Shown here one piece after another: positions 24,187 to 34,189 of a DNA stretch of 64,000 bases. The notes under the pieces are model-generated. The model was not told the DNA's origin. It did not search any database and worked only from the letters and a program-made list of their open reading frames with translations. A program made the position numbers and the translations under genes. The DNA comes from Caecibacteroides pullorum (GTDB lineage Bacteria > Bacteroidota > Bacteroidia > Bacteroidales > Bacteroidaceae). Location: the NCBI RefSeq assembly GCF_019239235.1, contig NZ_JAAZTS010000004.1, positions 124,001 through 188,000 of the forward strand, given 5' to 3'. Each line of letters starts with the position of its first letter. Position 1 is the stretch's first letter.

Positions 24187-27100
24187 TCATTCCTTCACCT
24201 GCAGAGGTGTACCAGCCGAGGAATGGGCAGCCATCTCAGGCGCATAGGCGCATTGGACGGTAGCAAGTCCCGATTGGTAGGTGCCGACTTGCGAAACACG
24301 GCAGCTGTACTCCAATACGTAGGTACCCTTGCCCAGGTGGTCGAAGAAGAAACGCGTCGAAGCATCCTTCGTCTCAGCATAGTAACCGAATCCTCCTGTC
24401 CAGCGGTAACCCGAGAGCGTGGCGGTCGGCTCGAGGCAGGCGGCACGGCTGTCCTTCAGCTGAACGTAATCCATGGCGCGGTCGAGGCGGAGCACAAGGC
24501 GGATGACCAGCTTGTCGCCTACGCGAAGGCCGCCTTCCTTTTCCAACGGATGGAGTTCCGAACGGCCAAAGGCTGTTTTACGCTCGACAAAGCATTGCTT
24601 TTCGATGGACAAACCAGTGCTTTGTGCTCGGACATCGGCCACGGGCGAAAGATACTGAGCATAGACGGCTCCCCAAGCCATGCCTTCGTCGTGTTTCTCC
24701 ACTTCGAGGGTACGGGCGTTGAGGGCGGCGTTGCCTTCCTCGTAAGTTTCCTTGATGTATCCCAAGCCTTGCAACGAGCGGGCGGAAGCGTCAGTAGTAC
24801 GGAGGCGTTCATGCCCCAAGGTGAGAGTGACGTCGCCACGGTCGGCCAGCCAGTTGCGACCGTTGCACAAGAGGGCATAGATGGCGTCTGCCGAGGCGAC
24901 GGGCGTATTCCATTGGGTCGTCTGCTTCTGCTTCAGCAACCAGCGTTTCATCTCTTCCATAATAGTAGCGTTGCCTTCGAAGCGCGACAGGGCTTCCATG
25001 GCGGCCACGTGGGTGGTGACGGGCATCATGCCCCAGCTATAGTAGCTGTCGTTGAAGGCGAAGTGGGCGCCCATCGTCTTTTCCTGCACAAGGTGCTCCT
25101 TGAGTGAGGCTTCGAAAGCTTGGGCATCGGCCTTGCGCCCTGCAGCTTGCAGGATGACGGCGGTTTGCGCCTTGCGTTGTATGGAGGCCGTGGTCAGCTG
25201 GCGGGGCAGAAGCGAGAGGAAGTAGTTGTGTACCTCCTTGTCAGCCTGCTTCATCGCGTCGGCATCCATAGCCAGCAGATAAAGGTAGTCGAAGGCATCG
25301 GCCGAAAGGGCGGTTATCTGCGTGCCCTTGCGTTCGGCTTCGCGCAGGCGTTTGTACTCCTTGAGGGCTTCCTGATGCAGGTAGGCAAAGGCACGTTGCT
25401 TCATCGCCGAAGCATCGGCGTCGAGCGGGCTGCCTGTCAGCAGGGGCAGGCGCACAAGCAGGGTGGTGATGTAGGTGGTAATGTCACGACTGCTGCCCAT
25501 ACCTTTGTACCAGCTCCAGGCGCCGTCCTCGCCTTGCAATTCCTTCAGGCGGGTAAGGACCGAGAGAGTGAGGTTGCGTTGGCGGTTGGCGTCGAACAGC
25601 TGTACGAGGCGTTGCATGCGCTCCGTATCCGAAGTGGCTTCGGCCAGCCAGGGCGTTTCACTCAACAACATATTTTTCAAATCCTCATTTTGCTCCAGAC
25701 GGCTGAGGAAGGTTTCCTTGCTCTGCCCGCTGGCTTGCCAAGCCTCGATGACTTCGCGGATGCGAGGTTGCGACTGGGCGATGGCGGCGGCCAAGGTGTT
25801 GGCATAATAGACTACGGCCCACGAGATGGCATTCTCGCCGTCGGGTTGCGTCAAGGAAGGCAGGGCCTGTATGGCCATCCAGGCAGGGTTGCCCGTCACC
25901 TCGACGGTCAGGCGCCGTTGGGTGGCAGTGGAGCTGTTACGGTTGAACAACGTATCGAGGCGGAGCGTGCAGGCATCGTTGCCCTTCAAGTCGAAGGTCA
26001 AGGTTTCCGTCACATACTCCTGATTGCTGAGCACGGGGAGAACATGCTGCTCGCCGTCGCTGAAGTTACCTCCATCGGCCGTGAGACGTACGCCCAGCAG
26101 GGGATAACGGTCGTCCACATTGAAGGCGAAGCCGACGGCGGCGTTGCGGCCGGCTTCCGCTTCAAACTTTTCGCGGCGGGTCAGGATGACTTTTTCGGTT
26201 GTGGGGTCGAACAATTGTAATGTCACACGCCCTTTTATCGTGCCCTCGGTCAGGTTGCTCACCGTGGCGGCCACCTGAGCCTGGTCGCCCATGCGGAAAA
26301 AGCGCGGCAGGTTGGGGCGCAGCATGAATTCCTTGGCGCTGACAACCGATGCTTCGAGCAAACCTGTCTGCATGTCCTTCGTATGGGTATAGCCGCGGAA
26401 GTTCCATCGGGTCAGGCTTTGCGGCAGGGTGAAGGCCACAACCACTTCGCCCCGTTCGTTGGTGCGGAGCTGGGGATAGAAGAAGGCCGTCTCGGCAAAG
26501 TTGGTGCGGAGGTCGGCATCGGGTTGGAGGGTTTCGGCGGTATTCACCACTTCTTCTTCAAACAAGACATCGTCGGCCGTAGGAGGTGCGTAGGGGACTT
26601 CCACGGCAAGGCCAGCTTCTTCCTTCGTGTTGAAGATAGCGTTGGAGGCAGACTTCTGCAAGACGGTTCCTCCTACCAAGGTGGGCGTCCGGCTGGAACC
26701 GTATCCTACGACGAGAGCGTCATCTCGTATCTCTATGACCTGGGGTACCAGCCACGGCGAGCAGAAGCGATCGAACGACCAGCCAGGTATTTTCCAGTCG
26801 GGTATCGTGAAGTAGGGCGACAGATAGAGGCGACTGGCCGTATTCAGACGCACATTGCGCCAGTCGAGTTGCGGAGCAAAGAAGACTCCCCATGACTGAC
26901 GGTTGGGATAAAGCTTGTCGAGCGAAGCGTCGTACATCAACGCCAGCATCTCGGCCGAGGCGGGCAGGCCTTCGGGCGTAGTCACCACAAGACGCCATTC
27001 TTCCTCCTGACCAGGACGCAGGCGGTCGCGGAAGACTTCCCACTTCATCTGCAGGGTGCGATTGGGCTGGATGCGCTTCAAGAAAGCGGTTCGGCTATAC

Positions 27101-30021
27101 AGCTCGCCTTCCTTCAGGGTGTTGAACAGGAGCGTGACGCTTTCGTCGTAACTGTCCAAGTAAGGCATCTCGACGCACATCAGGGTGTCTGAGAGTTGCA
27201 ACAGGCGGCTCTCCACGCGCTTTCCACCTGTAAAGACATCCATCCACACCCAAGCGTCCTTGAACGAAGTACCTAGGCAAAAAGAGGCCTTTTCGCCAGC
27301 AGCCACCTCCATATTCCGTTCGTGGAAGAAGAAAGGAGAGTGGACAGGCGGACGGCGGTCTTCTTTCGAGAAGAGGACGAACGAAGCGGTACTCTCCACC
27401 CGATGGCCCAACGAGTCGGTAGCCCATGCCGTCAGGCGATAACGGCCTGAAGGTACATTATGCCAAGTGTCTGAAGGATTATTCTTGCCTGTGAGACATC
27501 GCCCGCTCAAGGTGGGCTTGGCATCCTTTGTTATCAATTCTCCATCTTCCGTTTCAGGCTCGATACGCCAGTCAGCAATCAGTGTGAGGGGCGACATTTG
27601 GGGATTGGAAGCATGAATCATCCATTGGGTAGTGTCTTCCTTGCACACTTGCGTGGGGATGGATGGGTTCAGGTTGAATGCCTGCGAGCTGGCCGAAAGA
27701 GTGTAGGAGGCAGTTTGCGTTTCGCCTGCCTCGTCGGTAACGGCCGCTTCTACTTCGAAAGTATAACCTTGTCTGACTTGCCAGGGCTGAAGAGCCTTTG
27801 CCACTTCGCCTTCCAAATGGATGTCGATGGCAAAGCGACCTTGCGCATCAAGCCGAACAGTGTCGGCCTTCAGCATTTTGTCCGTATTCAGATAGCCACG
27901 CAGGCGGTCATATCGTTTTAAGCTCCAGGCCAGTGGCATCTCCTGAACAGAGGCCCCACTGAAAGCCTTCACTTCGCCACGAAGAGTTACTGTCTCGCCC
28001 AGACAATAGGGAATGGTGACGGGCTGGAAGGTGATTTCGAACGTCGGGCGCTTGTACTCTTCCACCTGGAAGCGGGCGGCACCCAATATATATCCTTGGG
28101 CACGCACCATGAACTGACCGTTCAGACAAACGGAAGGCAGAGCAAAGTCAACGGTAAAGGAACCAAACTCATTGGTTTGTACACGTCGGGTGGCTATTTG
28201 TTTGAGGTTGGCATCGAGCAGTTCCAGGCTCACCCATTCGCCCTCTACCACTTGGGCACTGTTTTTTCCTTTATTATATACAACTCCTTTCAAGTAAACG
28301 GTCTGACCAGGGCGATAAATGCTTCGGTCGGTGAGGAGCGAAAGTTCGTAGCGATTATCGGTCGAGGTTCGTGACAAGCGGCTCAAATACACACCTGTAG
28401 AAGGCAATGCCGTGTCTGTTCCTTTACTAAGGGTATAGCAGGTGTTATAGTCATACTTTTCAAGAGTCACAAGGGCTTTTCCCTGCTCGTCGGTCACGAC
28501 TTCTTTCAGCAGGCGGCGGTTCTCTTCGTCGCTCGATGAATAGAAGCAGACGCAGACGCCCCCTTCAGCATGGCCACTACGACCGTCGAGTGTGGTCACT
28601 TCTATCTGTCCTTCGCCCAAGTCGAGCGTCAGGGCACGCAGGCGGCTCACAGGCAAGAGGCAACGGCTCGTGCGGCCATTCTTGGCTTGAGGAACGACTT
28701 CCACAACATAGACACCCGCCTCCTGAGGTACAGGCAAGGGCAGGTTTGTGATGCTCTCCAGATAAGGAAGATCAGCCTCCGACTTATGTTCAGCAGGCAA
28801 AGGATTCAAAGTGAGTTGCCGACTATAGACTCGGCGAGGCGACAAGCTACGGAAAGTCTTATCGTTATTGCAATCATAGCGAGTAGAATAGCCACTCAGG
28901 TTCGTGGCATAGATATTCAATGTGACAGGTGCATCCATCGTACGATAGCGCACGCGCAAATCCAAGGTATCGCCTGGATAGCCTATACCTTCGGCAGAAA
29001 TAGCCAGTTGCGGGCGCAAGAGTTCAGCACGGAGTTGCTTCACTTGCCCGATGCGCGCATAGGAAGCATAGCGGCGAATAGCCTCATCGCACAGGCGGAT
29101 GGCCTCGCCCACACTTCGTCCTTCCCCTCCACGGCTCATCCATTGGGCCTTACGCAGGTAAACTTCGGCACACAAGGGACGATCGGTATAGCGAGTCATC
29201 AATTCGTCAAGAGCTTGCAGGTAAGCAGCCTCATCCTGCGAAGCACTACCATTCTTCCACTCCCAATAATCGAGCGTGGCCAGCAGGCAAGCATCCGCTC
29301 CGTCAGGGCGAGCAGCATAGGTATCCATCATCTGTTGGTAGAGGGTAGCGATGCGTGTTTGCATCAAGGAGTCGGCTCTCGCTCCCGTCATGGATTTCAA
29401 CGCACTGATGGCCCTACGCGCCAGCAGGTGATAGAGGTCGTGACTGTAGTAAGCACTCTGTTCGCCCTGCTCCACAAAAGGCTGATAGCCGTCTGTCGAG
29501 GTCTTGATGAGCCTATCGACATCGTGGGTCGAAGCCAGAGCATGAGCATCCACTTTCTCCACAAATTGACGAGGTGTCCATTCGCGAACGTCAGTTGGTT
29601 GTTTGTCCGTAGCCAAGTCTGTTCGTGCGGCAATGACACGACGGTTATTCTGCCAATAGCCGGCATATTCGCTCGCCAAGATCGAATGAAGGATGGCACG
29701 GTCGGTTTCATTTGTTTCCGTAGCGGCCCATTGCTCCATCTCGTTCAGGCGTGTATAAAGACTGTCTGGAGTCAGACGCTCCTGAAAAGCAGCCCGACAG
29801 AGATAGGCCTTCAGCAGTTGTGGCGAGTTTTTTTCGGCCAATGCTTTCTGGCAGATTTCACCTGTCAAATTCACGACTGTCTGTGGCAGACTCTTTTTTT
29901 GTGCCTGCTCCACTTGCTTCCATAATTTTTCGTACGATTGTGCCTGGGCGCATATCCCCCATCCAAGGAGCATGCTCCACAAAGCAATCTTGCAGATACA
30001 TTGTAAACCTCTCATAAACAT
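24187..30021 (-). CDS. alpha-2-macroglobulin family protein
   Basis: 1944-aa exported giant protein; signal peptide ends near GICAQAQS. Order: helical N-terminal region (30-330), MG-type beta domains including LTDRSIYRPGQTVYLKGVVY (MG2 hallmark, near 560), bait-like region with a TVLQKSASNAI stretch, the ANATO-less MG7 part (AETAFFYPQLRTNERGEVVVAFTLPQSLTRWNF), thioester-domain-like helices and a C-terminal receptor-like domain. I see no CxEQ thioester, so it belongs to the thioester-lacking bacterial type, thought to trap or inhibit proteases in the envelope. It appears to be a single gene, with 140 bp to the CcsA gene upstream. The start could also be the ATG two codons in. Confidence 0.9.
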   Translation of the reverse strand: MFMRGLQCICKIALWSMLLGWGICAQAQSYEKLWKQVEQAQKKSLPQTVVNLTGEICQKALAEKNSPQLLKAYLCRAAFQERLTPDSLYTRLNEMEQWAATETNETDRAILHSILASEYAGYWQNNRRVIAARTDLATDKQPTDVREWTPRQFVEKVDAHALASTHDVDRLIKTSTDGYQPFVEQGEQSAYYSHDLYHLLARRAISALKSMTGARADSLMQTRIATLYQQMMDTYAARPDGADACLLATLDYWEWKNGSASQDEAAYLQALDELMTRYTDRPLCAEVYLRKAQWMSRGGEGRSVGEAIRLCDEAIRRYASYARIGQVKQLRAELLRPQLAISAEGIGYPGDTLDLRVRYRTMDAPVTLNIYATNLSGYSTRYDCNNDKTFRSLSPRRVYSRQLTLNPLPAEHKSEADLPYLESITNLPLPVPQEAGVYVVEVVPQAKNGRTSRCLLPVSRLRALTLDLGEGQIEVTTLDGRSGHAEGGVCVCFYSSSDEENRRLLKEVVTDEQGKALVTLEKYDYNTCYTLSKGTDTALPSTGVYLSRLSRTSTDNRYELSLLTDRSIYRPGQTVYLKGVVYNKGKNSAQVVEGEWVSLELLDANLKQIATRRVQTNEFGSFTVDFALPSVCLNGQFMVRAQGYILGAARFQVEEYKRPTFEITFQPVTIPYCLGETVTLRGEVKAFSGASVQEMPLAWSLKRYDRLRGYLNTDKMLKADTVRLDAQGRFAIDIHLEGEVAKALQPWQVRQGYTFEVEAAVTDEAGETQTASYTLSASSQAFNLNPSIPTQVCKEDTTQWMIHASNPQMSPLTLIADWRIEPETEDGELITKDAKPTLSGRCLTGKNNPSDTWHNVPSGRYRLTAWATDSLGHRVESTASFVLFSKEDRRPPVHSPFFFHERNMEVAAGEKASFCLGTSFKDAWVWMDVFTGGKRVESRLLQLSDTLMCVEMPYLDSYDESVTLLFNTLKEGELYSRTAFLKRIQPNRTLQMKWEVFRDRLRPGQEEEWRLVVTTPEGLPASAEMLALMYDASLDKLYPNRQSWGVFFAPQLDWRNVRLNTASRLYLSPYFTIPDWKIPGWSFDRFCSPWLVPQVIEIRDDALVVGYGSSRTPTLVGGTVLQKSASNAIFNTKEEAGLAVEVPYAPPTADDVLFEEEVVNTAETLQPDADLRTNFAETAFFYPQLRTNERGEVVVAFTLPQSLTRWNFRGYTHTKDMQTGLLEASVVSAKEFMLRPNLPRFFRMGDQAQVAATVSNLTEGTIKGRVTLQLFDPTTEKVILTRREKFEAEAGRNAAVGFAFNVDDRYPLLGVRLTADGGNFSDGEQHVLPVLSNQEYVTETLTFDLKGNDACTLRLDTLFNRNSSTATQRRLTVEVTGNPAWMAIQALPSLTQPDGENAISWAVVYYANTLAAAIAQSQPRIREVIEAWQASGQSKETFLSRLEQNEDLKNMLLSETPWLAEATSDTERMQRLVQLFDANRQRNLTLSVLTRLKELQGEDGAWSWYKGMGSSRDITTYITTLLVRLPLLTGSPLDADASAMKQRAFAYLHQEALKEYKRLREAERKGTQITALSADAFDYLYLLAMDADAMKQADKEVHNYFLSLLPRQLTTASIQRKAQTAVILQAAGRKADAQAFEASLKEHLVQEKTMGAHFAFNDSYYSWGMMPVTTHVAAMEALSRFEGNATIMEEMKRWLLKQKQTTQWNTPVASADAIYALLCNGRNWLADRGDVTLTLGHERLRTTDASARSLQGLGYIKETYEEGNAALNARTLEVEKHDEGMAWGAVYAQYLSPVADVRAQSTGLSIEKQCFVERKTAFGRSELHPLEKEGGLRVGDKLVIRLVLRLDRAMDYVQLKDSRAACLEPTATLSGYRWTGGFGYYAETKDASTRFFFDHLGKGTYVLEYSCRVSQVGTYQSGLATVQCAYAPEMAAHSSAGTPLQVKE

Positions 30022-30162
30022 TTCCCTTTCATTCGTTCTCTAATAGATGTCTGTTCAGTTTTTGAATATATTACTTAGAACAAAGAAAAGGATTAAAGTT
30101 TAAACAACCGTATCTTTTAACTGAAAAAGTCTGAAAATAAAGAAGAAATAGGGAAGCACGCT

Positions 30163-32385
30163 TCATGCGTAGCTGTGCATGCCTCCCAAAAGGAAATTGA
30201 CACCAAAATAAGTAATCAGCACACAAAAAAAGGCCACCACACTGAATACGTGGAAGAACAACGGACGGCGGAAGCAGGGCAACGAAGCAGGATGGAGCGC
30301 CAGGGCATAGACAAGCATCGTGACCAGCGCCCACACCTCCTTGGGGTCCCATCCCCAGTAGCGGCCCCACGACACATTGGCCCACACGGCTCCGATGAAG
30401 ATGCCTGCCGCCAGCAGGAAGACGGCCGGATAGAGCAGCAGGCGGCTCACCACCTGAAGGCGCTCCACCTGAGCTTCACACTCCCTGCGCGAAGCAAGCA
30501 GAACCAGTGCCGCTACCCCATTGAGCATGACGAAGGCCAGCAGGGCGTAGGCCACCATGATGACCGCCACATGCACACTGAGCAGGGGCGAGGCAAGGAC
30601 AGGCATCAGTTGGCCCACCTGCGGATTGCGTTCGCCCAGCATGGACACCACCAACGCCAACCCACACACCAGGAAGCCCAAGGGAAGTGTCAAAGGCAGG
30701 CGACGATAGAAGACAAGGGTGAGCAGGGCGGCACAAAAGGCCAGCAGGTGCATCGTTTCGTGCCCGTTGGACATGGGCAGGTGGCCGCTCACCAGGCCAC
30801 GAAGCACCATCAGGCCTGCCAGCCAACAGGCCATCAGAGCCAATACGCCCAGCAGTACACGACTTACCCCTCGCCTCTCCCGCCGATGAAGCATCAGGCA
30901 GCGGACAGAATAAACAAAGGAGAAAAGTCCCAGCACGACAGAGGCCACGGCCAGCGGAAAGCTATCGTTCACCTGGTTATAGACCCGCTCGGCACGAAAG
31001 CGGAGGTCAGAAGGCAGCAACGCCCCACCCACGCGCTGCTGGTAGCGGCCTATCTTGCCCACCAGCCGCTCCACCTCCGTAAAGTGTTTGCGCGCCACCT
31101 GCTCGGCCACGTAGTTCATCGCCCCACGCACGAAGGTGCCTTCTTCGAGGGGCATGTCGCGCGGCAGGCGGTCGGCCAGGGAGAGCCACTCCAGGCGGGA
31201 AGCATCGGCCGACGACGGGGGCATATAGGGAAAGATGCGCCACGCCGCCCCTGTCGCCACGCTACTCACCAGGCTAAACTTCTCGTTGGCCTCGCCCACG
31301 GCCTTCGCGTCGGCCATAGAAGCGTCGGCCAAGGCTTCGGCATCGAGTCGGTAGCCATCAGGGCCAAAGAAGTCCTGCAACGAGGCATAGCCCCCCTCCA
31401 CCCCCAGCAGGCGGCGCACGTCGGCACTCTTCACGCGGATGCACGGCTCGCGCTTCCAGTCGTCGTAGTAGAAGAACCAACCCGTCAGCACCTGCTCGGC
31501 TGTGAGGCCCCGATACGTGGGCTTGCCACAGAGCTTCATGGTGAAGTCCTTGGCCAGCGTCTGCAGGGGGCAGACGCGGTCGTTGTAGTAGACATAGAGC
31601 CGACCGAAGCAAGCAGCCGTCTCGCGCGGCAAGGTGCGCGGCAGGTCTTCGGCCGCCCGCACGAAGGGAGCGGCCAGCAAGAGGCCTGCCACGCCCGCCG
31701 ACCGAAGCGAAGGATGGCGGAGCAGGCGTCGGAACCCGCTCTGAGGCTCAAGGAAGAAGGCCAGGGCCGAAAGCAGCAGGAAGGCATAGCCCGCATAGCT
31801 GAGGCCGATGCCCCAAGGGTCGCAGGCCACGGACAAGGTGACGCCCTGTCCGTCGGAGTCGTAGCCCGACTGATAGAAGCGGTAGCCCTCATGGCGGAAG
31901 ATGCGGTTCATGGACACCTCGCCCTGATGCACTTCATCGCCTGCGGCCAGCGTGAAGCGGCTCACGAAGTCTTTCGGTGCCGATGTGCCCGCATAATACT
32001 CCACCCTGAACTCCTCCAGCGAGAGGCGGAAGGGGAAGGCCGCCGTCCGCCCCTCGGACAGGGTAAAGGCCTCCACCGCCTCGCCCTGCCGCAAGTGTAC
32101 GCGCCCCTGTACGCCCCACACGTGGGTGACCAGCGCCCCCAGCAGGATGAGCGCCAAGGAGAGATGAAACAGAAAAGCAGCCCGACGCTTCTGCACCCGA
32201 CGGCGCCACAGATAACCCATACCCGTAACGGCCATCAGCGCCCAGCAGGCCACGAACCAGGGCGAGCCATAGACGTGGCGCACGACAAAGGGAGTGCCCC
32301 ACACCTTCTCCACACACGTGGCGGCCATCAATACACAGACAAGCAGGCCCAGCAGGCCGAAGGAAAGATTTCGCAAGATTTTCAT
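30163..32385 (-). CDS. fused ResB/CcsA cytochrome c maturation protein
   Basis: 740-aa polytopic membrane protein. The N-terminal part (1-250) has ResB-like helices and the periplasmic loop (RFTLAAGDEVHQGEVSMNRIFRHEGYRFYQSGYD). A long periplasmic segment follows, and the C-terminal third is CcsA with the heme-handling WWD motif WGRYWGWDPKEVWALVT (673-689). Such fusions carry out system II heme attachment to c-type apocytochromes. The gene lies 118 bp after a di-heme lipoprotein gene that would need exactly this activity. A terminator-like hairpin lies between them (32406-32437), so its expression may be lower than that of the upstream genes. Confidence 0.93.
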   Translation of the reverse strand: MKILRNLSFGLLGLLVCVLMAATCVEKVWGTPFVVRHVYGSPWFVACWALMAVTGMGYLWRRRVQKRRAAFLFHLSLALILLGALVTHVWGVQGRVHLRQGEAVEAFTLSEGRTAAFPFRLSLEEFRVEYYAGTSAPKDFVSRFTLAAGDEVHQGEVSMNRIFRHEGYRFYQSGYDSDGQGVTLSVACDPWGIGLSYAGYAFLLLSALAFFLEPQSGFRRLLRHPSLRSAGVAGLLLAAPFVRAAEDLPRTLPRETAACFGRLYVYYNDRVCPLQTLAKDFTMKLCGKPTYRGLTAEQVLTGWFFYYDDWKREPCIRVKSADVRRLLGVEGGYASLQDFFGPDGYRLDAEALADASMADAKAVGEANEKFSLVSSVATGAAWRIFPYMPPSSADASRLEWLSLADRLPRDMPLEEGTFVRGAMNYVAEQVARKHFTEVERLVGKIGRYQQRVGGALLPSDLRFRAERVYNQVNDSFPLAVASVVLGLFSFVYSVRCLMLHRRERRGVSRVLLGVLALMACWLAGLMVLRGLVSGHLPMSNGHETMHLLAFCAALLTLVFYRRLPLTLPLGFLVCGLALVVSMLGERNPQVGQLMPVLASPLLSVHVAVIMVAYALLAFVMLNGVAALVLLASRRECEAQVERLQVVSRLLLYPAVFLLAAGIFIGAVWANVSWGRYWGWDPKEVWALVTMLVYALALHPASLPCFRRPLFFHVFSVVAFFCVLITYFGVNFLLGGMHSYA

Positions 32386-32405
32386 ACCAGAAAAGAGTTT
32401 ATAGG

Positions 32406-32441
32406 AAAAACAGTGCTTTCCACCACAGAAAGCACTGCTTT
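32406..32441 (-). terminator. terminator-like hairpin made of AAAGCACTG repeats
   Basis: On the minus strand CAGTGCTTT (32437-32429) pairs with AAAGCACTG (32419-32411) over nine bases with a 9-nt loop, followed by TTTTT (32410-32406). AAAGCACTGCTTT at 32429-32441 is itself palindromic, and a further GCAAAGCAGTG word lies at 32471. It belongs to the same word family as the leuC-leuD element. It sits inside an operon, so it may only partially terminate. Confidence 0.6.
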
Positions 32442-32503
32442 ACACAGACGAACTCTATGTTTTAATCTGTGCAAAGCAGTGTAATCAGTGAAGCGTGGAG
32501 CCA

Positions 32504-34162
32504 TCAGATGGAGTCGATGAACTTCACCACCGCCTCGCGGTCCTCTTTCGAGAGCTCGCGGAACTTCTGGACGGTGTAGTAGGCATCGCTCTGCTCGCTG
32601 GTGCCGTGCCACATGATGGCCTCCATCGTGGTGCGCGCACGGCAGTCGTGCAGGCGGTCGGCATACTCGGCCCCTGTGCAACGCTGGTGCAGGCCGCGCC
32701 CCCAGAGCGGCGTGGTGCGGCACCAACCAGTGCGGATGTCGTTCACCATGTGAAGTTTGTGCTGCACCATGTCGGTGTAGGGCCAAATCTTCTGATGCGG
32801 ATAGCGTGGCAGTTGCTTGGCCTTGTCGCCTGTGAAGAAGCGGGCAGGGTCGCGTATCTCGTCGTCGCCCGTCGTCCAGGTGGGCTTGTGGCAGTAGGCG
32901 CAACCTATCTCCGAGAAGAGTTCCTTGCCGCGGAGCACGTCCTCGTCGTCCACATTGCGGGCGGCAGGCACGGCCAGGCCCCGATGCCACACCATGAGGT
33001 CGATGTAGTCCTGGTCGCTCACTTCGACGGGCAGCGTCTTCGACGTCAGGTAGTTGTAGATGTTGTCCGCCACGTTGTCCGTGAACCATTCAGGGTGTTC
33101 CTCGGGTGTGGACACCTTGGCGATGTAGCTGGGAAAGCCCGCCTGAATGTCAGGGTCCTGCGAAGCATATTGGGCGTAGGAGCCTGCCGCGTCGAGGTAA
33201 TGGAAGCGGCGGTCGCTGCGCGTGGCGTTGGTGATGTTCCAGAAGGCATTGGCACCCGCCGCGTCCTGCAAGGGGCCACGGCTCAGGGCGTAGGTATAGC
33301 GGTAGGGATACTTCGTACCGTCGCCACCCTGAGCGGTGTTGGCATACTGCCCCGTCCAGTCGCCGTTGGCGAAGATGTTTGGGTTCAGGCCATTGGGCAG
33401 GTAGCCGTCCTGCTCCTGCTTGGCGTACTCGGCTTTGAGGTCCTCGTCGCTGATGGCATCGAGCAGGCCCGTGCCATAGATGCCGATAGTGGACTCCAGA
33501 CGCACCTCGTACTCGCCCACGTCGTAGCCGCGGTTGGCCACGTAGATAGCACTCCTGGGGATGTCCACCTCGGGGTAGCGCAGCTGGTAGGTCTCGCCGT
33601 CGGGAAACTTGTTGCCGAAGGCGTCGGTATATTCATGCCAGGTGATGGTAATCTGCGACTCGTCGAGCGGCGCCTTGAAGGGGGCCACGGCATAAGTTTG
33701 CGGCATGCCTGCCAGCCAGGGCACATAGGCCTCGGTCTCGGGGTTGTAAACCACCAGCAGATAGCCGTTTCCTATCTCGTTGGTGTTGAACGTGCCGCTG
33801 TTCTGGCTCTTGCCATGCCCGTAGCCAGGATGACAATGGATGCACGAAGAGCGGATGTAGAGCGGCCCCAGGCCATGGCGCATGCCGTCGAAGTTGGACG
33901 TGAAAGGTTTCTCGAAGAACTGCTCGCCACGGTTGAAGGCAGCGTTCATGGTGGCGTCGGCCTCGACTACAGCCGTAGGGTCTTCGAAGGCCGTCGAGGT
34001 AGAGTTGGAGGTGGTACCCAGTTCGCCGCCCGTATAGTACCAGTCGGGCAGCTCATCGGGCGTCTCGGGCGAAGGGTTGTCGCCCTTCACGTCGTCGTCG
34101 CTACAGGCCGTCAGGCTCAGAGCGGCTCCAAGGATTACATAAAAACAGGTCTTTTTCATCAT
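32504..34162 (-). CDS. di-heme DUF1111 (thiol oxidoreductase-like) lipoprotein
   Basis: 552-aa lipoprotein (lipobox LSLTACS) with two c-type heme sites, CIHCH (107-111) and CAYCH near residue 427. It matches the di-heme oxidoreductase/DUF1111 family related to MauG and cytochrome c peroxidases. The C-terminal IMWHG probably includes a heme or metal ligand. In Bacteroidota this gene is typically beside an imelysin gene, as here (27 bp after it). The downstream ResB/CcsA would mature its hemes. The substrate is unknown; a redox role in iron or heme handling is inferred from context. Confidence 0.9.
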   Translation of the reverse strand: MMKKTCFYVILGAALSLTACSDDDVKGDNPSPETPDELPDWYYTGGELGTTSNSTSTAFEDPTAVVEADATMNAAFNRGEQFFEKPFTSNFDGMRHGLGPLYIRSSCIHCHPGYGHGKSQNSGTFNTNEIGNGYLLVVYNPETEAYVPWLAGMPQTYAVAPFKAPLDESQITITWHEYTDAFGNKFPDGETYQLRYPEVDIPRSAIYVANRGYDVGEYEVRLESTIGIYGTGLLDAISDEDLKAEYAKQEQDGYLPNGLNPNIFANGDWTGQYANTAQGGDGTKYPYRYTYALSRGPLQDAAGANAFWNITNATRSDRRFHYLDAAGSYAQYASQDPDIQAGFPSYIAKVSTPEEHPEWFTDNVADNIYNYLTSKTLPVEVSDQDYIDLMVWHRGLAVPAARNVDDEDVLRGKELFSEIGCAYCHKPTWTTGDDEIRDPARFFTGDKAKQLPRYPHQKIWPYTDMVQHKLHMVNDIRTGWCRTTPLWGRGLHQRCTGAEYADRLHDCRARTTMEAIMWHGTSEQSDAYYTVQKFRELSKEDREAVVKFIDSI

Positions 34163-34189
34163 TGACTTTTCTTTTTTTCTGTTCTATCT

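Noticed and set aside
24570..24640. AAAGCAATGCTTT-type repeat inserted into the alpha-2-macroglobulin gene
   Set aside because: The words occur, but the encoded segment (GLSIEKQCFVERKTAFG) lies where related proteins have a similar stretch, so it need not be an insertion.
30175..32484. 769-aa plus-strand frame opposite ResB/CcsA
   Set aside because: Shadow frame, rich in Gln, His and Arg with no recognisable domain, while the minus strand carries the WWD motif.
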